Positions 20,892 to 30,943 of a DNA stretch of 64,000 nt are shown here, in pieces. The DNA comes from Vibrio profundi (GTDB lineage Bacteria; Pseudomonadota; Gammaproteobacteria; Enterobacterales; Vibrionaceae), in NCBI RefSeq assembly GCF_005281835.1, contig NZ_RZIS01000004.1, positions 372,001 to 436,000 on the forward strand, in the 5' to 3' direction. Made by a program: the position numbers and the translations under genes. Under the pieces are notes generated by a model that did no database searches, was not told the DNA's origin, and worked only from the letters and a program-made list of their open reading frames with translations. The number at the start of each line of letters is the position of its first letter. Position 1 is the first letter of the stretch.

Positions 20892-22478
20892 ATGATTGAT
20901 GTTGTTGATCTGTCGCGATTGCAATTTGCATTGACTGCGATGTATCACTTCTTGTTCGTTCCATTGACTTTAGGTATGGCGTTTCTTCTTGCCATCATGG
21001 AGTCTCTTTATGTAATGACCGATAAGCAAATCTACAAGGACATGACAAAGTTCTGGGGTAAGCTTTTTGGTATTAACTTCGCTCTTGGTGTGGCTACCGG
21101 CCTTACCATGGAATTCCAGTTTGGTACTAACTGGTCCTACTATTCTCACTACGTTGGCGACATTTTCGGGGCTCCTTTAGCCATCGAAGCGCTTGTAGCA
21201 TTCTTCCTAGAATCCACCTTTGTAGGCCTTTTCTTCTTTGGCTGGGATAGATTATCTAAGCGTCAGCACTTATGTGTTACTTGGTTAGTAGCGTTAGGTT
21301 CTAACTTCTCTGCGCTTTGGATTCTTGTCGCGAACGGCTGGATGCAAAACCCAGTGGGTGCGGAATTCAATTTCGAAACCATGCGTATGGAAATGGTGAG
21401 CTTCGCAGAAGTTGTACTAAACCCTGTGGCTCAAGTTAAATTTGTACACACAGTAGCGTCTGGTTATACAACGGGTGCGATGTTTGTTCTTGGTATCAGT
21501 TCTTACTACATCCTGAAAGGTCGTGATCTGGCGTTCGCTCGTCGTTCATTTGCTATCGCAGCATCTTTCGGTATGGCGGCAATCTTATCTGTAATCGTAC
21601 TAGGTGATGAGTCTGGTTATGAGTTAGGTGAAGTTCAGAAAGTGAAGCTAGCGGCTGTAGAAGCTGAGTGGCACACTGAAGAAGCGCCTGCGGCATTTAC
21701 TGTGTTTGGTGTTCCAAACCAAGAAACGATGCACACGGATTATGCGATTAAGATCCCTTACGTAATGGGTATTATTGCAACGCGTTCGATTGATAAAGAA
21801 GTAACAGGTCTACGTGACCTACGTGATGACCACGTAGAGCGTATCCGCACAGGTATGTACGCGTACGAGCTTCTTGAAAAACTTCGTGCGGGCGACCGTT
21901 CAGAAGAAAACAAAGCGGCGTTCGATGAAGTGAAGGGCGATCTAGGTTATGGCCTGCTTCTTAAGCGTTACACTGAGAACGTGGTAGACGCGACTGAAGA
22001 ACAAATTCAAGCTGCTGCTGACGACTCAATCCCGACGGTTTGGCCTCTATTCTGGTCGTTCCGTATCATGGTTGCGTGTGGTTTCATCATGCTATTCATC
22101 TTTGGTGCTGCGTTTGTACAAACCTGTCGTCAGAAGATCGAACAAAAACCATGGGTTCTTAAAGCCGCGCTATTTGCTATCCCATTACCGTGGATTGCAA
22201 TCGAAGCGGGTTGGTTTGTCGCTGAGTTTGGCCGTCAACCATGGGCAGTTGGTGAAATTCTGCCAACGCATGTTGCAGCCTCTGCTCTAACGATTGAGCA
22301 ACTGTGGACATCCCTATTCGCAATTATTGCACTGTACACAGTGTTCCTAATTGCAGAAGTTTACCTAATGTTGAAATTCGCACGTAAGGGTCCAAGTAGT
22401 CTGAAGACTGGCCGTTACCACTTTGAACAAGAAGCTAACTCTGTTGAAGACAAAGTTGGTCGTCAAGTCGAAGTATAA
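20892..22478 (+). CDS. cydA: Cytochrome bd ubiquinol oxidase subunit I
   Basis: A 528-residue membrane subunit of the high-affinity quinol oxidase that reduces oxygen under low oxygen supply. Haem ligands are at the same positions as in E. coli: His19 (YHFLF), His186 (FVHTV) and Met393 (RIMVACG). The quinol-binding loop region and the conserved [12 protein letters not shown] are present. The start at 20892 follows AAGGAG; an upstream in-frame extension to 20823 lacks family similarity. First gene of cydABX-ybgE. Confidence 0.98.
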   Translation: MIDVVDLSRLQFALTAMYHFLFVPLTLGMAFLLAIMESLYVMTDKQIYKDMTKFWGKLFGINFALGVATGLTMEFQFGTNWSYYSHYVGDIFGAPLAIEALVAFFLESTFVGLFFFGWDRLSKRQHLCVTWLVALGSNFSALWILVANGWMQNPVGAEFNFETMRMEMVSFAEVVLNPVAQVKFVHTVASGYTTGAMFVLGISSYYILKGRDLAFARRSFAIAASFGMAAILSVIVLGDESGYELGEVQKVKLAAVEAEWHTEEAPAAFTVFGVPNQETMHTDYAIKIPYVMGIIATRSIDKEVTGLRDLRDDHVERIRTGMYAYELLEKLRAGDRSEENKAAFDEVKGDLGYGLLLKRYTENVVDATEEQIQAAADDSIPTVWPLFWSFRIMVACGFIMLFIFGAAFVQTCRQKIEQKPWVLKAALFAIPLPWIAIEAGWFVAEFGRQPWAVGEILPTHVAASALTIEQLWTSLFAIIALYTVFLIAEVYLMLKFARKGPSSLKTGRYHFEQEANSVEDKVGRQVEV

Positions 22479-22493
22479 GTGAGGGAATAACGA

Positions 22494-23630
22494 ATGTTTG
22501 ATTACGAAATCTTACGACTGATTTGGTGGGTTCTGATTGGTGTGTTGCTGGTTGGATTCGCCGTGACCGATGGCTTTGACATGGGCGTGGGTGCTCTTGT
22601 TCCTGTGATTGGTAAAAACGATACAGAACGTCGAGTGATGATCAATACCATTGCTCCTCACTGGGACGGCAACCAAGTTTGGTTAATCACTGCTGGTGGT
22701 GCATTGTTCGCTGCATGGCCACTAGTGTATGCAACGTCGTTCTCTGGTTTTTACCTAGCGATGTACGTGGCTCTTGCTGCACTTTGGTTACGTCCACTTG
22801 GCTTAGATTACCGTTCAAAAATTGAGAACCCAAAATGGCGTAACGCTTGGGATGGCGCTATCTGCTTTAGCGGCGCGGTTCCACCGATCATTTTCGGTGT
22901 GGCATTTGGTAACCTGCTACAAGGCGTTCCATTTGAATTGAACGATCTGCTGATGTCTCAGTACAAAGGTTCATTCTTTGGTTTGCTGAACCCGTTTGCT
23001 CTACTTTGTGGTGTATTGGCGCTAGCTTTGTTTATCCTCCAAGGTTCAACTTGGCTACAGATGAAAACCACGGATGATGTTAAATCTCGTGCTCGCAACA
23101 CTGCTCAGTTATCAGGTGTTGCCATTGCTGCGCTATTTGTAGTTGGTGGATTCTGGGTTCAAAACATCGACGGCTATGTTATTACAAGTGTTATCGACAC
23201 GATGGCTGATTCGAACCCACTGAATAAAGAAGTGGTTCGTGAAGCGGGTGCGTGGATGACTAACTTTGAAACTTACCCAGCATTATGGGCTGCTCCAGCG
23301 CTAGGTGTCATTATGCCGCTATTAGCTGTTATTGCATCTCGTATTGATCGCGGTGGCTTCGCATTCTTGTTCTCAAGCTTGACTAACGCAGGTGTGATCT
23401 TAACGGCTGGTTTTGCAATGTTCCCATTCGTAATGCCTTCTAGCCTGATCCCTAGCCATAGTTTAACTATGTGGGACTCTACAGCGAGTGAGCTGAGCTT
23501 GAACCTAATGACAGCCGTTGCTTTCGTTATGGTTCCAGTAATCTTGGGCTACACGACTTGGACTTACTACAAAATGTTTGGTCGTCTAGATAAGAAACAC
23601 ATCGAAGATAACGACGTTTCAGCTTACTAA
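22494..23630 (+). CDS. cydB: Cytochrome bd ubiquinol oxidase subunit II
   Basis: A 378-residue polytopic partner of CydA. The N-terminus (MFDYEILRLIWWVLIGVLLVGFAVTDGFDMG) and the WDGNQVWLITAGGALFAAWP stretch are typical of CydB. Length is that of the E. coli protein (379). It starts 15 bases after cydA with its own GAGG ribosome site, and is followed after 31 bases by the tiny cydX. Confidence 0.98.
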   Translation: MFDYEILRLIWWVLIGVLLVGFAVTDGFDMGVGALVPVIGKNDTERRVMINTIAPHWDGNQVWLITAGGALFAAWPLVYATSFSGFYLAMYVALAALWLRPLGLDYRSKIENPKWRNAWDGAICFSGAVPPIIFGVAFGNLLQGVPFELNDLLMSQYKGSFFGLLNPFALLCGVLALALFILQGSTWLQMKTTDDVKSRARNTAQLSGVAIAALFVVGGFWVQNIDGYVITSVIDTMADSNPLNKEVVREAGAWMTNFETYPALWAAPALGVIMPLLAVIASRIDRGGFAFLFSSLTNAGVILTAGFAMFPFVMPSSLIPSHSLTMWDSTASELSLNLMTAVAFVMVPVILGYTTWTYYKMFGRLDKKHIEDNDVSAY

Positions 23631-23661
23631 GCTAGAAGTTAAATAACTTAGGAGAAATTGT

Positions 23662-23769
23662 ATGTGGTATTTCGCATGGATTTTGGGTGTACTTCTAGCA
23701 TGTGCATTCGGCATCATTAATGCTCTTTGGTTAGAGCATTCAGAAATGATGGATAAAGACAGTGAGTAA
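23662..23769 (+). CDS. cydX: Cytochrome bd oxidase small subunit CydX
   Basis: A 35-residue single-helix protein (MWYFAWILGVLLACAFGIIN...) that stabilises the haems of cytochrome bd. The start MWYFAWILG, the conserved Glu before His (LEH) and the size (E. coli 37 residues) identify it. A GGAG site lies 10 bases upstream. Its last 8 bases overlap the ybgE start, so the two are probably coupled. It is easily missed because of its size. Confidence 0.95.
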   Translation: MWYFAWILGVLLACAFGIINALWLEHSEMMDKDSE

Positions 23770-24064
23770 CCTCGCTGAGCAGGTGAGTAAGCTGCATGCT
23801 CCCATGGATAAAGCGTTAATACGCGCTTTATCTCTTGTCTTAGGCTTTATGCATGTCGGCCTAGTGATGTGGGATCCAGAAGCTTACTCAGTAAGTATCG
23901 GCGGCTTTAACGCGATTATTGCCCCTATGCTGATTTGGGCTGTGTGCTCAAGTATGGTTTATGGGATTGGCTTTAAACCAAGAGCTTGGTTTTGGCAGTT
24001 ACTGTTTAGCCCTTATTGTTCACTTACAATCTTGCTGTACCTGACAATCGTTTACTTTATCTAA
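23762..24064 (+). CDS. ybgE: cyd operon protein YbgE
   Basis: A 100-residue membrane protein with three hydrophobic segments (ALSLVLGFMHVGLVMW, APMLIWAVCSSMVYGIGF, SLTILLYLTIVYFI). Its place directly after cydX matches YbgE of enterobacteria and vibrios. It starts at GTG 23762, overlapping cydX by 8 bases. Function is unknown; it belongs to the cytochrome bd operon and ends at a terminator. Confidence 0.9.
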   Translation: MSNLAEQVSKLHAPMDKALIRALSLVLGFMHVGLVMWDPEAYSVSIGGFNAIIAPMLIWAVCSSMVYGIGFKPRAWFWQLLFSPYCSLTILLYLTIVYFI

Positions 24065-24092
24065 AGAAGAGATTGTTCGGTTTGTAATCTAT

Positions 24093-24126
24093 TTGAGGCT
24101 ATCTTATCCAGATAGCCTCAATTTTC
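24093..24126 (+). terminator. Terminator of the cyd operon
   Basis: Perfect 10-bp stem GAGGCTATCT / AGATAGCCTC with a 5-nt loop, followed by AATTTTCT. Confidence 0.75.
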
Positions 24127-24223
24127 TCCACTCAACTCAAAAAATCAGTTTCCCTCTTGTACCAATCTTATTGACATGAGTTATAGTGATATCTTTGTTG
24201 ATTTATCATAATGGTATCTGAAT

Positions 24224-24643
24224 TTGCAGGGACTCGCTGAACCTTTCAAATGGCCTGTGACCGTCTATTACGAAGACACTGATGCAGGTGGGGTGGTGTA
24301 CCATTCCAACTATATTAAATTTCTTGAGCGCGCTAGAACTGAGCTATTACGTTCTGTCGGCATATCACAGAAAACTTTGTTAGAACAAAATATTGGTGTT
24401 GTTGTCCGACACATTGATATTGATTTTATTCAAGGTGCCAAGCTGGACGACCAGTTGCAGGTTGTAACAACTATTTCTGAACTCAAACGTGCATCCATTA
24501 TATTCTGTCAGGAAATCGTAAATCCTGGCGGCAAAGCATTGTGTAAAGCAATGGTTAAGGTAGCATGTATCGATAGTCAAAAAATGAAACCCAAGGCTAT
24601 GCCGCAATCCATTATTTCGGAGCTAATCAACAGTGACAGCTGA
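24224..24643 (+). CDS. ybgC: Acyl-CoA thioesterase YbgC (Tol-Pal associated)
   Basis: A 139-residue hotdog-fold thioesterase. The active-site stretch [27 protein letters not shown] is diagnostic, with the Asp in YEDTD as catalytic residue. The family hydrolyses short acyl-CoAs or acyl-ACP and sits at the head of the tol-pal operon. No in-frame ATG lies upstream before the stop at 24209, so translation must begin at TTG 24224 or a nearby non-ATG codon; I see no strong ribosome site. Its end overlaps the tolQ GTG by 11 bases. Confidence 0.93.
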   Translation: MQGLAEPFKWPVTVYYEDTDAGGVVYHSNYIKFLERARTELLRSVGISQKTLLEQNIGVVVRHIDIDFIQGAKLDDQLQVVTTISELKRASIIFCQEIVNPGGKALCKAMVKVACIDSQKMKPKAMPQSIISELINSDS

Positions 24644-25316
24644 TATTTCAATCTTAGACCTTATTCTTGATGCAAGTTTACTTGTAAAACTGGTAATGCT
24701 TACGCTTATGGGTATGTCAGTCTTGTCTTGGGCAATGATCATCAAGCGCAGCAAAGTACTTTCTCAAGCTGCAAAAGATACCGAAGTATTTGAAGATAAA
24801 TTCTGGTCAGGTGTCGACCTCGCGCAACTTTATCAAGAAAGCAATAAGCGCAAAGATGATCTTTCAGGCACAGAAGAAATTTTTTACGCAGGCTTTACTG
24901 AGTTTGCGCGTCTACGTAAATCGAATGCTGCATCACCGGATTTCATTATGGAAGGTACGGGTCGTGCGATGCGAGTATCGGTTGCTCGTGAAGTGGACGA
25001 ACTTGAAACTAACTTGCCATTCTTAGCAACCGTTGGTTCTATTAGCCCTTATATTGGCCTGTTTGGTACAGTTTGGGGCATCATGCACTCATTCATCGCG
25101 TTAGGCCAAGTAAAGCAAGCCACACTTGCTATGGTTGCTCCGGGTATCGCAGAAGCGTTGATCGCAACCGCGATGGGCTTGTTTGCTGCAATCCCAGCAG
25201 TAATGGCTTATAACCGCTTTAGCAGCAGTGTTGGTAAGCTTGAACACAACTACGCGACATTCTCAGAAGAGTTCCATAGCATCCTTCACCGTCAAGCAAT
25301 GGCGGGCAGGGAATAA
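24633..25316 (+). CDS. tolQ: Tol-Pal system protein TolQ
   Basis: A 227-residue inner-membrane proton-channel subunit of the Tol-Pal machine, homologous to ExbB/MotA. Three membrane segments are visible, and the conserved [17 protein letters not shown] and [22 protein letters not shown] stretches line the channel. It starts at GTG 24633 inside the ybgC end. TolQ and TolR energise TolA to pull the outer membrane inward during division. Confidence 0.97.
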   Translation: MTADISILDLILDASLLVKLVMLTLMGMSVLSWAMIIKRSKVLSQAAKDTEVFEDKFWSGVDLAQLYQESNKRKDDLSGTEEIFYAGFTEFARLRKSNAASPDFIMEGTGRAMRVSVAREVDELETNLPFLATVGSISPYIGLFGTVWGIMHSFIALGQVKQATLAMVAPGIAEALIATAMGLFAAIPAVMAYNRFSSSVGKLEHNYATFSEEFHSILHRQAMAGRE

Positions 25317-25319
25317 TCG

Positions 25320-25763
25320 ATGGCAGGATACCAACCCAAAAAACGGAAGATGACCGCTGAGATCAACGTTGTACCTTACATCGATGTGATGCTGGTGTTG
25401 TTGATCATCTTTATGGTGACTTCACCTTTCGTGACTCAAGGCGTTGATGTCGAGTTACCTGAAGCGTCGACTGCTAAATCAGCACAAGATCTAATGGGAG
25501 ACGATAATTCAAGCTTTATCATTGTAGAAGTGGATAAAGAGGGAGAGCTTGGTTTAAGCGTCAATAACGATGAAGTACAAAGAGGGTTATCCCTTGAAGA
25601 TATAATCGTTAGGGTTAAAGCTGAGCTAACCATTAATCCTAACTCGCCAGTAGCGGTGGGTGGTGATGCAGCTACGCCATATGCAGAAGTCGTGTTACTA
25701 CTAGATGAGCTTAGCCGAGCAGGTGTACCTAAAGTCGGCTTATTAACGGATATAAGGGAATAG
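25320..25763 (+). CDS. tolR: Tol-Pal system protein TolR
   Basis: A 147-residue ExbD/TolR protein. A short cytoplasmic start is followed by the single helix with the proton-carrying Asp22 (NVVPYIDVMLVLLIIFMV) and a periplasmic domain ending PKVGLLTDIRE. It starts 3 bases after tolQ, which suggests coupled translation. It forms the stator with TolQ. Confidence 0.97.
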   Translation: MAGYQPKKRKMTAEINVVPYIDVMLVLLIIFMVTSPFVTQGVDVELPEASTAKSAQDLMGDDNSSFIIVEVDKEGELGLSVNNDEVQRGLSLEDIIVRVKAELTINPNSPVAVGGDAATPYAEVVLLLDELSRAGVPKVGLLTDIRE

Positions 25764-25776
25764 TTCCGTAGCACTC

Positions 25777-26847
25777 ATGAAAGATACTAAAAAAAATAGA
25801 AAGAGTAACTATGGTAAGCCTCTCGTTATTTCGTTTGGTCTACATATTGTTTTAGCCGTTGCCCTATTATGGGGAGCGGATTTTACTATGTCTAAACCTG
25901 AGCCTAGTGGGCAAATGGTTCAAGCGGTGGTGATTGACCCCCAATTAGTACGCGACCAAGCGAACCAGATTCGTCAACAGCGTGAGGCAGCTAGTAAAAA
26001 AGAGCAAGAGCGTTTAGACAAGCTTCGTCGCGAAAGCGAGCGTTTGGAACGTAATCGTAAAGCAGAAGAAGAGAACATTCGTAAGCTCAAAGAACAAAAA
26101 GCAAAAGAAGCCAAAGCGGCACGAGAAGCTGAGAAACGGCGAGCTGAAAAGCAGAAACAATTAAAAGCCGAAGAAGCTCGTGTAAAGAAAGAACAGCAAC
26201 GCGCGGCAAAAGCTGAGGCGGATCGAAAAGCGAAAGAAGCCGCTTTGAAGAAAGCAGAGCAAGAGCGTGTGGCGAAACAAGCTGCGATTGCAAAGGCTGA
26301 AAAGGAACGAATAGAGAAAGAAAAAGCGGCACAAGCAGCGGCAGAGAAAGCTCGTAAAGAGAAAGAAGCCGCTGAGCGTGCTGAAAAAGAGCGTATCGCA
26401 AAAGAGAAAGCCGCAAAAGAAGCCGCAGAAAAAGCGCGTAAAGCGAAAGAAGCTGCTGCTAGAGCGGAACGTGAGCGTAAAGAGCAAGAAGCTGCACTTA
26501 ACGATATCTTTGCAGGGCTAGAAACAGAGGCTTCTCAAAATACTTCAGCTAGGCAGCAATTTGTTACCTCGGAAGCAGATCGTTATGGAGCGATTTATAC
26601 GCAACTTATTCAGCAGAATTTGTTACTTGAAGATAGCTTTCGTGGCAAAGCTTGCAAAGTGAACTTAAAGCTAATACCGACGGGCTCTACGGCAATCTTG
26701 GGTAGTTTAAGTATCTTGGAAGGTGATTCTCGCTTATGTGCTGCAACTAAACGTGCAGTCGCTCAGGTGAAGTCTTACCCATTACCGAAAGACCCTGATG
26801 TCGTCAATTCGTTGAAGAATATCAACTTAACTGTATTACCAGAGTAA
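25777..26847 (+). CDS. tolA: Tol-Pal system protein TolA
   Basis: A 356-residue protein that spans the periplasm. It has one N-terminal membrane helix (VISFGLHIVLAVALLWGADF), a long Lys/Glu/Ala-rich helical domain II (about 70-240) with repeated EKARKEKEAAERAEKERIAK-like units, and a C-terminal domain III with two cysteines (GKACKV and DSRLCAA) that contacts Pal/TolB. Domain II is repetitive at the DNA level, so it is the part most open to length change between strains. Confidence 0.96.
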   Translation: MKDTKKNRKSNYGKPLVISFGLHIVLAVALLWGADFTMSKPEPSGQMVQAVVIDPQLVRDQANQIRQQREAASKKEQERLDKLRRESERLERNRKAEEENIRKLKEQKAKEAKAAREAEKRRAEKQKQLKAEEARVKKEQQRAAKAEADRKAKEAALKKAEQERVAKQAAIAKAEKERIEKEKAAQAAAEKARKEKEAAERAEKERIAKEKAAKEAAEKARKAKEAAARAERERKEQEAALNDIFAGLETEASQNTSARQQFVTSEADRYGAIYTQLIQQNLLLEDSFRGKACKVNLKLIPTGSTAILGSLSILEGDSRLCAATKRAVAQVKSYPLPKDPDVVNSLKNINLTVLPE

Positions 26848-26859
26848 AAGGATTAACCA

Positions 26860-28212
26860 GTGTTAAAGAAACTATTACTGAGTTTTGTTTGTGTAATAGC
26901 GATGAGCAGCCAAGCAGCCAATGCTGCATTGGAGTTGGTGATTACAGATGGCATTAACTCAGCTCGCCCAATCGCGATTGTTCCATTTAAGTGGGAAGGC
27001 AACAAAGCATTACCACACGATGTGTCTGCGGTTATAGCGTCTGATTTACAAAGAAGTGGTAAGTTCAGCCCAATCGCTACCAATAAAATGCCTCAAACGC
27101 CATACAGCGAAGCAGAAGTTAATTTTGATGCATGGACAACGTTAGGCGTTGACTCACTTTTAACCGGTACCATCAGCGAGAACGCTGAAGGTCAGTATGT
27201 TATTAATTACCAGCTAATTGATATTGTGCGTGGCCAGCTTACTAACGGCCAAAGCAAAGCGTTAAGTGATGAAGGTCAGCTCGTTCTCTCTAAAGATCAT
27301 GTTCTTTTCAACAAGCGTGCGACTGTACCTGGCCCACGTTTACGCGAATACGCTCACCGCATTTCGGATTTGGTTTATGAAGAGCTTACTGGCGAAAAAG
27401 GCGCATTCTTAACACGTATTGCCTATGTCGTGGTCAGTGATAAAGATAAATACCCATACCAGCTTCGTGTAGCTGATTACGATGGTTTTAATGAAAGATT
27501 GGTGCTGCGATCAAAGCAACCTTTGATGTCGCCAGCATGGTCACCAGATGGCAAGAAACTAGCGTATGTAAGTTTTCAAAATGGCCAAGCTGAAATATTC
27601 CTAATGAATATTTACAGTGGCGAGCGAGAAAAGTTGACGTCATACCCTCGTCACAATGGTGCGCCAAGATTCTCGCCAGATGGCAAGAAGCTAGCACTAG
27701 TGCTTTCGAAAACCGGTAGTTTGCAAGTTTATACACTAGACTTGGCGACTCGAAAATTGACCCAAGTAACACGCGGTAGAGCGAATAATACTGAACCATT
27801 CTGGCATCCAGATGGTAAGTCTCTCATCTTTACATCTGATCGTGGTGGTAAACCTCAGATTTATAGGGTAAATTTGACAAACAATTCGACAACTCGTCTT
27901 ACTTGGCAAGGCAGCCAAAACTTAGGTGGTCAAATAACACCTGATGGTCGATTCCTAATTATGGTTAATCGCAGTAATTCAGGGTTTAATCTGGCTAAAC
28001 AAGATTTGGAAACGGGGGCAGTTCAAGTGTTAACTAAAACACTTCTGGACGAGTCACCAAGTATTGCTCCAAATGGTGGTATGGTTATTTATAGCTCCAT
28101 TTATAACAAGACAAATGTACTTTCGATGGTTTCCATTGATGGTCGATTTAAAGCTAGATTACCGGCAACAAATGGGCGCGTAAGAGCTCCTGCATGGTCT
28201 CCGTTTTTATAG
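26860..28212 (+). CDS. tolB: Tol-Pal system protein TolB
   Basis: A 450-residue periplasmic beta-propeller protein with a signal peptide ending SSQAANA. The N-terminal domain includes the TolA-binding region. WD40-like blades contain repeated [22 protein letters not shown] and [12 protein letters not shown] segments. It binds Pal and TolA. The start is GTG 26860, 12 bases after tolA. Length is close to E. coli TolB (430). Confidence 0.97.
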   Translation: MLKKLLLSFVCVIAMSSQAANAALELVITDGINSARPIAIVPFKWEGNKALPHDVSAVIASDLQRSGKFSPIATNKMPQTPYSEAEVNFDAWTTLGVDSLLTGTISENAEGQYVINYQLIDIVRGQLTNGQSKALSDEGQLVLSKDHVLFNKRATVPGPRLREYAHRISDLVYEELTGEKGAFLTRIAYVVVSDKDKYPYQLRVADYDGFNERLVLRSKQPLMSPAWSPDGKKLAYVSFQNGQAEIFLMNIYSGEREKLTSYPRHNGAPRFSPDGKKLALVLSKTGSLQVYTLDLATRKLTQVTRGRANNTEPFWHPDGKSLIFTSDRGGKPQIYRVNLTNNSTTRLTWQGSQNLGGQITPDGRFLIMVNRSNSGFNLAKQDLETGAVQVLTKTLLDESPSIAPNGGMVIYSSIYNKTNVLSMVSIDGRFKARLPATNGRVRAPAWSPFL

Positions 28213-28244
28213 CAACTAAGTTTGATAACGTAAGGAAAAATAAG

Positions 28245-28787
28245 ATGCAACTTAATAAAGTTCTTAAAGGACTGCTTATTGCTCTACCAGTAATGGCAGT
28301 AACTGCATGTAGCTCAAGTGATGACGCAACTTCAGCAACATCTGGCACTGAAACTAACCAGTCTACTTCTGGTTCTGAAGGCTCTGTAGATACTACAGTA
28401 GTAACGCCAATCGACGCGAATGCACAACTTTCTGAGCAAGAGCTAAAAGAGCAAGCACTACGCGAAACTCAAACAATTTACTTCGCATTCGATAACTCTA
28501 CTATCGCTGGCGATTACGAAGCTATGCTTTCTGCGCACGCTGCTTACCTAAGCAAGAACGTAGATATGAGCGTAACTATCGAAGGTCACGCTGATGAGCG
28601 CGGTACTCCTGAGTACAACATCGCACTAGGCGAGCGTCGTGCACAAGCTGTAGCTAAATACCTACAAGCTCTAGGTGTTCAAGCTGACCAAATCTCTATC
28701 GTAAGCTACGGTGAAGAGAAGCCACTTCTTCTAGGTCAATCTGAAGAAGTGTACGCTAAGAACCGTCGCGCAGTACTAGTTTACTAA
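28245..28787 (+). CDS. pal: Peptidoglycan-associated lipoprotein Pal
   Basis: A 180-residue outer-membrane lipoprotein. The signal peptide ends in lipobox VTAC, a Ser/Thr-rich linker follows, and the OmpA-like domain ([35 protein letters not shown]) binds peptidoglycan. The ATG at 28245 follows TAAGGA. A longer frame from 28194 overlaps tolB and has no signal, so it is rejected. Pal anchors the outer membrane to the wall. Confidence 0.97.
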   Translation: MQLNKVLKGLLIALPVMAVTACSSSDDATSATSGTETNQSTSGSEGSVDTTVVTPIDANAQLSEQELKEQALRETQTIYFAFDNSTIAGDYEAMLSAHAAYLSKNVDMSVTIEGHADERGTPEYNIALGERRAQAVAKYLQALGVQADQISIVSYGEEKPLLLGQSEEVYAKNRRAVLVY

Positions 28788-28820
28788 TCTCAGTAAACTA
28801 TCTAATTGAGGAATTGCCTC

Positions 28821-29612
28821 ATGTTCAGTAACACTAAGCGAGTAGTTACGCTTACGTTACTGGCAAGTGCAGCGAACCTAGCGTTCGCTGCACCAGCTCC
28901 AGTATCAGACATCAGTAACTCATCCGCTACTTCTACCTCACCTTCGACTACGTCATCATCTGTTTCCAATGAAACGGACATTCAACGTTTAGAACGCTTA
29001 TTACAGAACCGAAATCGTGTGCAGCTACAAATGCAGCAGCAAATCGATGATATGGCTTTGGAAATTAGCGAGCTGCGTGGTCAGCTTGAAAGAAACAGCT
29101 ACGATATGCAGCAGATGCTTGAGCGTCAGCGCGAGCTATTCATTGAGCTTGATCGTGTTCGTAACGAAGTTAAGAATTCTTCAACGGCTGTTGCGCCAGT
29201 TTCTGGTGAAAATGTGCCGAGCGAGCCAACTGGAACGTTTAGTTCTGATGTTGATGAGCAAACCGCATATCAAAATGCGGTGGATATGATCTTAAAGCAA
29301 AGGGATTACACGGGTGCTATTGTTGCATTCCAGAAATTCCAGAAAGACTATCCTGACTCGACTTTTACGCCAAACTCTCATTATTGGTTAGGCCAGCTTT
29401 ATTTTGCTAAGAAACAAGATAAAGAAGCAGTGAAGAGCTTTGCTGCCGTTGTGGCTTATAAAGATTCCAATAAGCGAGCAGACGCATTAGTCAAACTTGG
29501 TGATATTGCGGCTAGGAATAATAACCCTGAGCAAGCTAAGAAATATTACCAACAAGTTGTTGCCGAGCACCCAAATAGTGCTTCAGCCAAAGTGGCGAAA
29601 ACCCACTTATAA
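28821..29612 (+). CDS. cpoB: Cell division coordinator CpoB (YbgF)
   Basis: A 263-residue periplasmic protein. A signal peptide ending LAFAAP, a Ser/Thr-rich linker, an N-terminal trimerising coiled coil (IQRLERLLQNRNRVQLQMQQQ...) and C-terminal TPR repeats (AYQNAVDMILKQRDYTGAIVAF, HYWLGQLYFAKKQDKEAV) are seen. It links Tol function with septal wall synthesis. ATG 28821 lies 8 bases after GAGGAA. Last gene of the tol-pal operon. Confidence 0.95.
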   Translation: MFSNTKRVVTLTLLASAANLAFAAPAPVSDISNSSATSTSPSTTSSSVSNETDIQRLERLLQNRNRVQLQMQQQIDDMALEISELRGQLERNSYDMQQMLERQRELFIELDRVRNEVKNSSTAVAPVSGENVPSEPTGTFSSDVDEQTAYQNAVDMILKQRDYTGAIVAFQKFQKDYPDSTFTPNSHYWLGQLYFAKKQDKEAVKSFAAVVAYKDSNKRADALVKLGDIAARNNNPEQAKKYYQQVVAEHPNSASAKVAKTHL

Positions 29613-29627
29613 AGCTTGAATGAAGAA

Positions 29628-29654
29628 GGGCGCTGCTAGCGCCCTTTTTTTCGT
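29628..29654 (+). terminator. Terminator of the tol-pal operon
   Basis: GGGCGCT / AGCGCCC stem with a very short loop, followed by seven T, shortly after the cpoB stop. Confidence 0.85.
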
Positions 29655-29740
29655 CTCTATAATTGTGAAACCTTTTTGATCCTTAGCCCTGTTCAGGTGT
29701 AGAATGCTCGGATTATCAGAAGTTGCGTAGAGCAAGAGCA

Positions 29741-30802
29741 ATGAGTCACATTCTAGACAAAATCGACACTGTATACCCATTCCCACCAAAACCTGTGCCA
29801 CTAACTGAAGACCAGAAAGCTGCACACGTTGCGAAAATCAAGACACTACTAAAAGAAAAAGATGCAGTCTTGATTGCCCATTACTATACCGATCCTGAGA
29901 TCCAAGCATTAGCTGAAGAAACTGGCGGCTTTGTTGGTGACTCATTAGAAATGGCTAAATTTGGTAACCGCCATGACGCGAGTACGCTAATCATCGCGGG
30001 TGTTCGTTTCATGGGTGAATCTGCAAAAATTCTTACGCCTCAGAAACGTATTCTGATGCCAACCCTTGAAGCTGAATGCTCTCTTGACCTTGGTTGTCCA
30101 GCTGACAAATTCACTGAGTTTTGTGATGCACACCCAGACCACACGGTCGTTGTGTATGCGAATACTTCTGCCGCTGTAAAAGCGCGTGCTGACTGGGTGG
30201 TAACCTCGAGTATTGCTCTTGAAATCGTAGAAAGCTTAGATGCTGATGGTAAACCAATCATTTGGGGGCCAGACCGCCACTTAGGTTCTTACATTGCCAA
30301 CCAAACCGGTGCAGATATGCTGCTTTGGCAAGGTGAGTGCATCGTACACGACGAATTTTCAGCTGACGCTTTGAAGAAAATGAAGTCTGTGTACCCAGAA
30401 GCGGCAATTTTAGTGCACCCTGAATCTCCAGCGAGTGTTGTAGAATTAGCGGATGCTGTTGGCTCTACGAGTCAGCTGATTAAAAAAGCGAAAGAACTAC
30501 CTCATAAGCAGATGATTGTTGCGACTGATAAAGGTATTTTCTTCAAAATGCAGCAATTGGTTCCTGAAAAAGAGCTAATCGAAGCGCCAACTGCTGGTGC
30601 TGGGGCAACTTGTCGTAGCTGTGCTCATTGTCCTTGGATGGCAATGAACGGCCTTCAGGCAATTGAAACCGCACTAGAGCATGGCGGTGAAGATCACGAA
30701 ATCTTTGTTTCTGAAGAGCTTCGCGTTAAATCACTTATTCCGCTAAATCGCATGTTGGATTTTGCTGAACAGCTAAATGTTCAGGTGAAAGGAAACGCGT
30801 AG
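29741..30802 (+). CDS. nadA: Quinolinate synthase
   Basis: A 353-residue [4Fe-4S] enzyme that condenses iminoaspartate with dihydroxyacetone phosphate to quinolinate in NAD synthesis. Cluster cysteines lie in [10 protein letters not shown] and in the C-terminal [10 protein letters not shown], with substrate stretches [14 protein letters not shown] and [12 protein letters not shown]. The start ATG 29741 ([18 protein letters not shown]) follows AGAGCAAGAG; a TTG 18 bases upstream is less likely. It has its own terminator. Confidence 0.97.
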   Translation: MSHILDKIDTVYPFPPKPVPLTEDQKAAHVAKIKTLLKEKDAVLIAHYYTDPEIQALAEETGGFVGDSLEMAKFGNRHDASTLIIAGVRFMGESAKILTPQKRILMPTLEAECSLDLGCPADKFTEFCDAHPDHTVVVYANTSAAVKARADWVVTSSIALEIVESLDADGKPIIWGPDRHLGSYIANQTGADMLLWQGECIVHDEFSADALKKMKSVYPEAAILVHPESPASVVELADAVGSTSQLIKKAKELPHKQMIVATDKGIFFKMQQLVPEKELIEAPTAGAGATCRSCAHCPWMAMNGLQAIETALEHGGEDHEIFVSEELRVKSLIPLNRMLDFAEQLNVQVKGNA

Positions 30803-30823
30803 GCGTTTTAGATACTAGATAAT

Positions 30824-30853
30824 AAAAGCCAGCTTAGTTGCTGGCTTTTTTGT
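30824..30853 (+). terminator. Terminator after nadA
   Basis: Perfect stem AAAAGCCAGC / GCTGGCTTTT with a 6-nt loop and a T run. Confidence 0.85.
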
Positions 30854-30943
30854 ATCTACTGACAATAGATAGTTGTTAATTATTGATGTATAAGGTTTTA
30901 TACCGCATTATTATTTTCATCTATATGGTAAGGGAACATCAAT

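Noticed and set aside
26087-26487. Two minus-strand frames of about 108 codons within tolA
   Set aside because: They are Leu/Phe/Ser-rich mirror translations of the Lys/Glu/Ala repeat of TolA.
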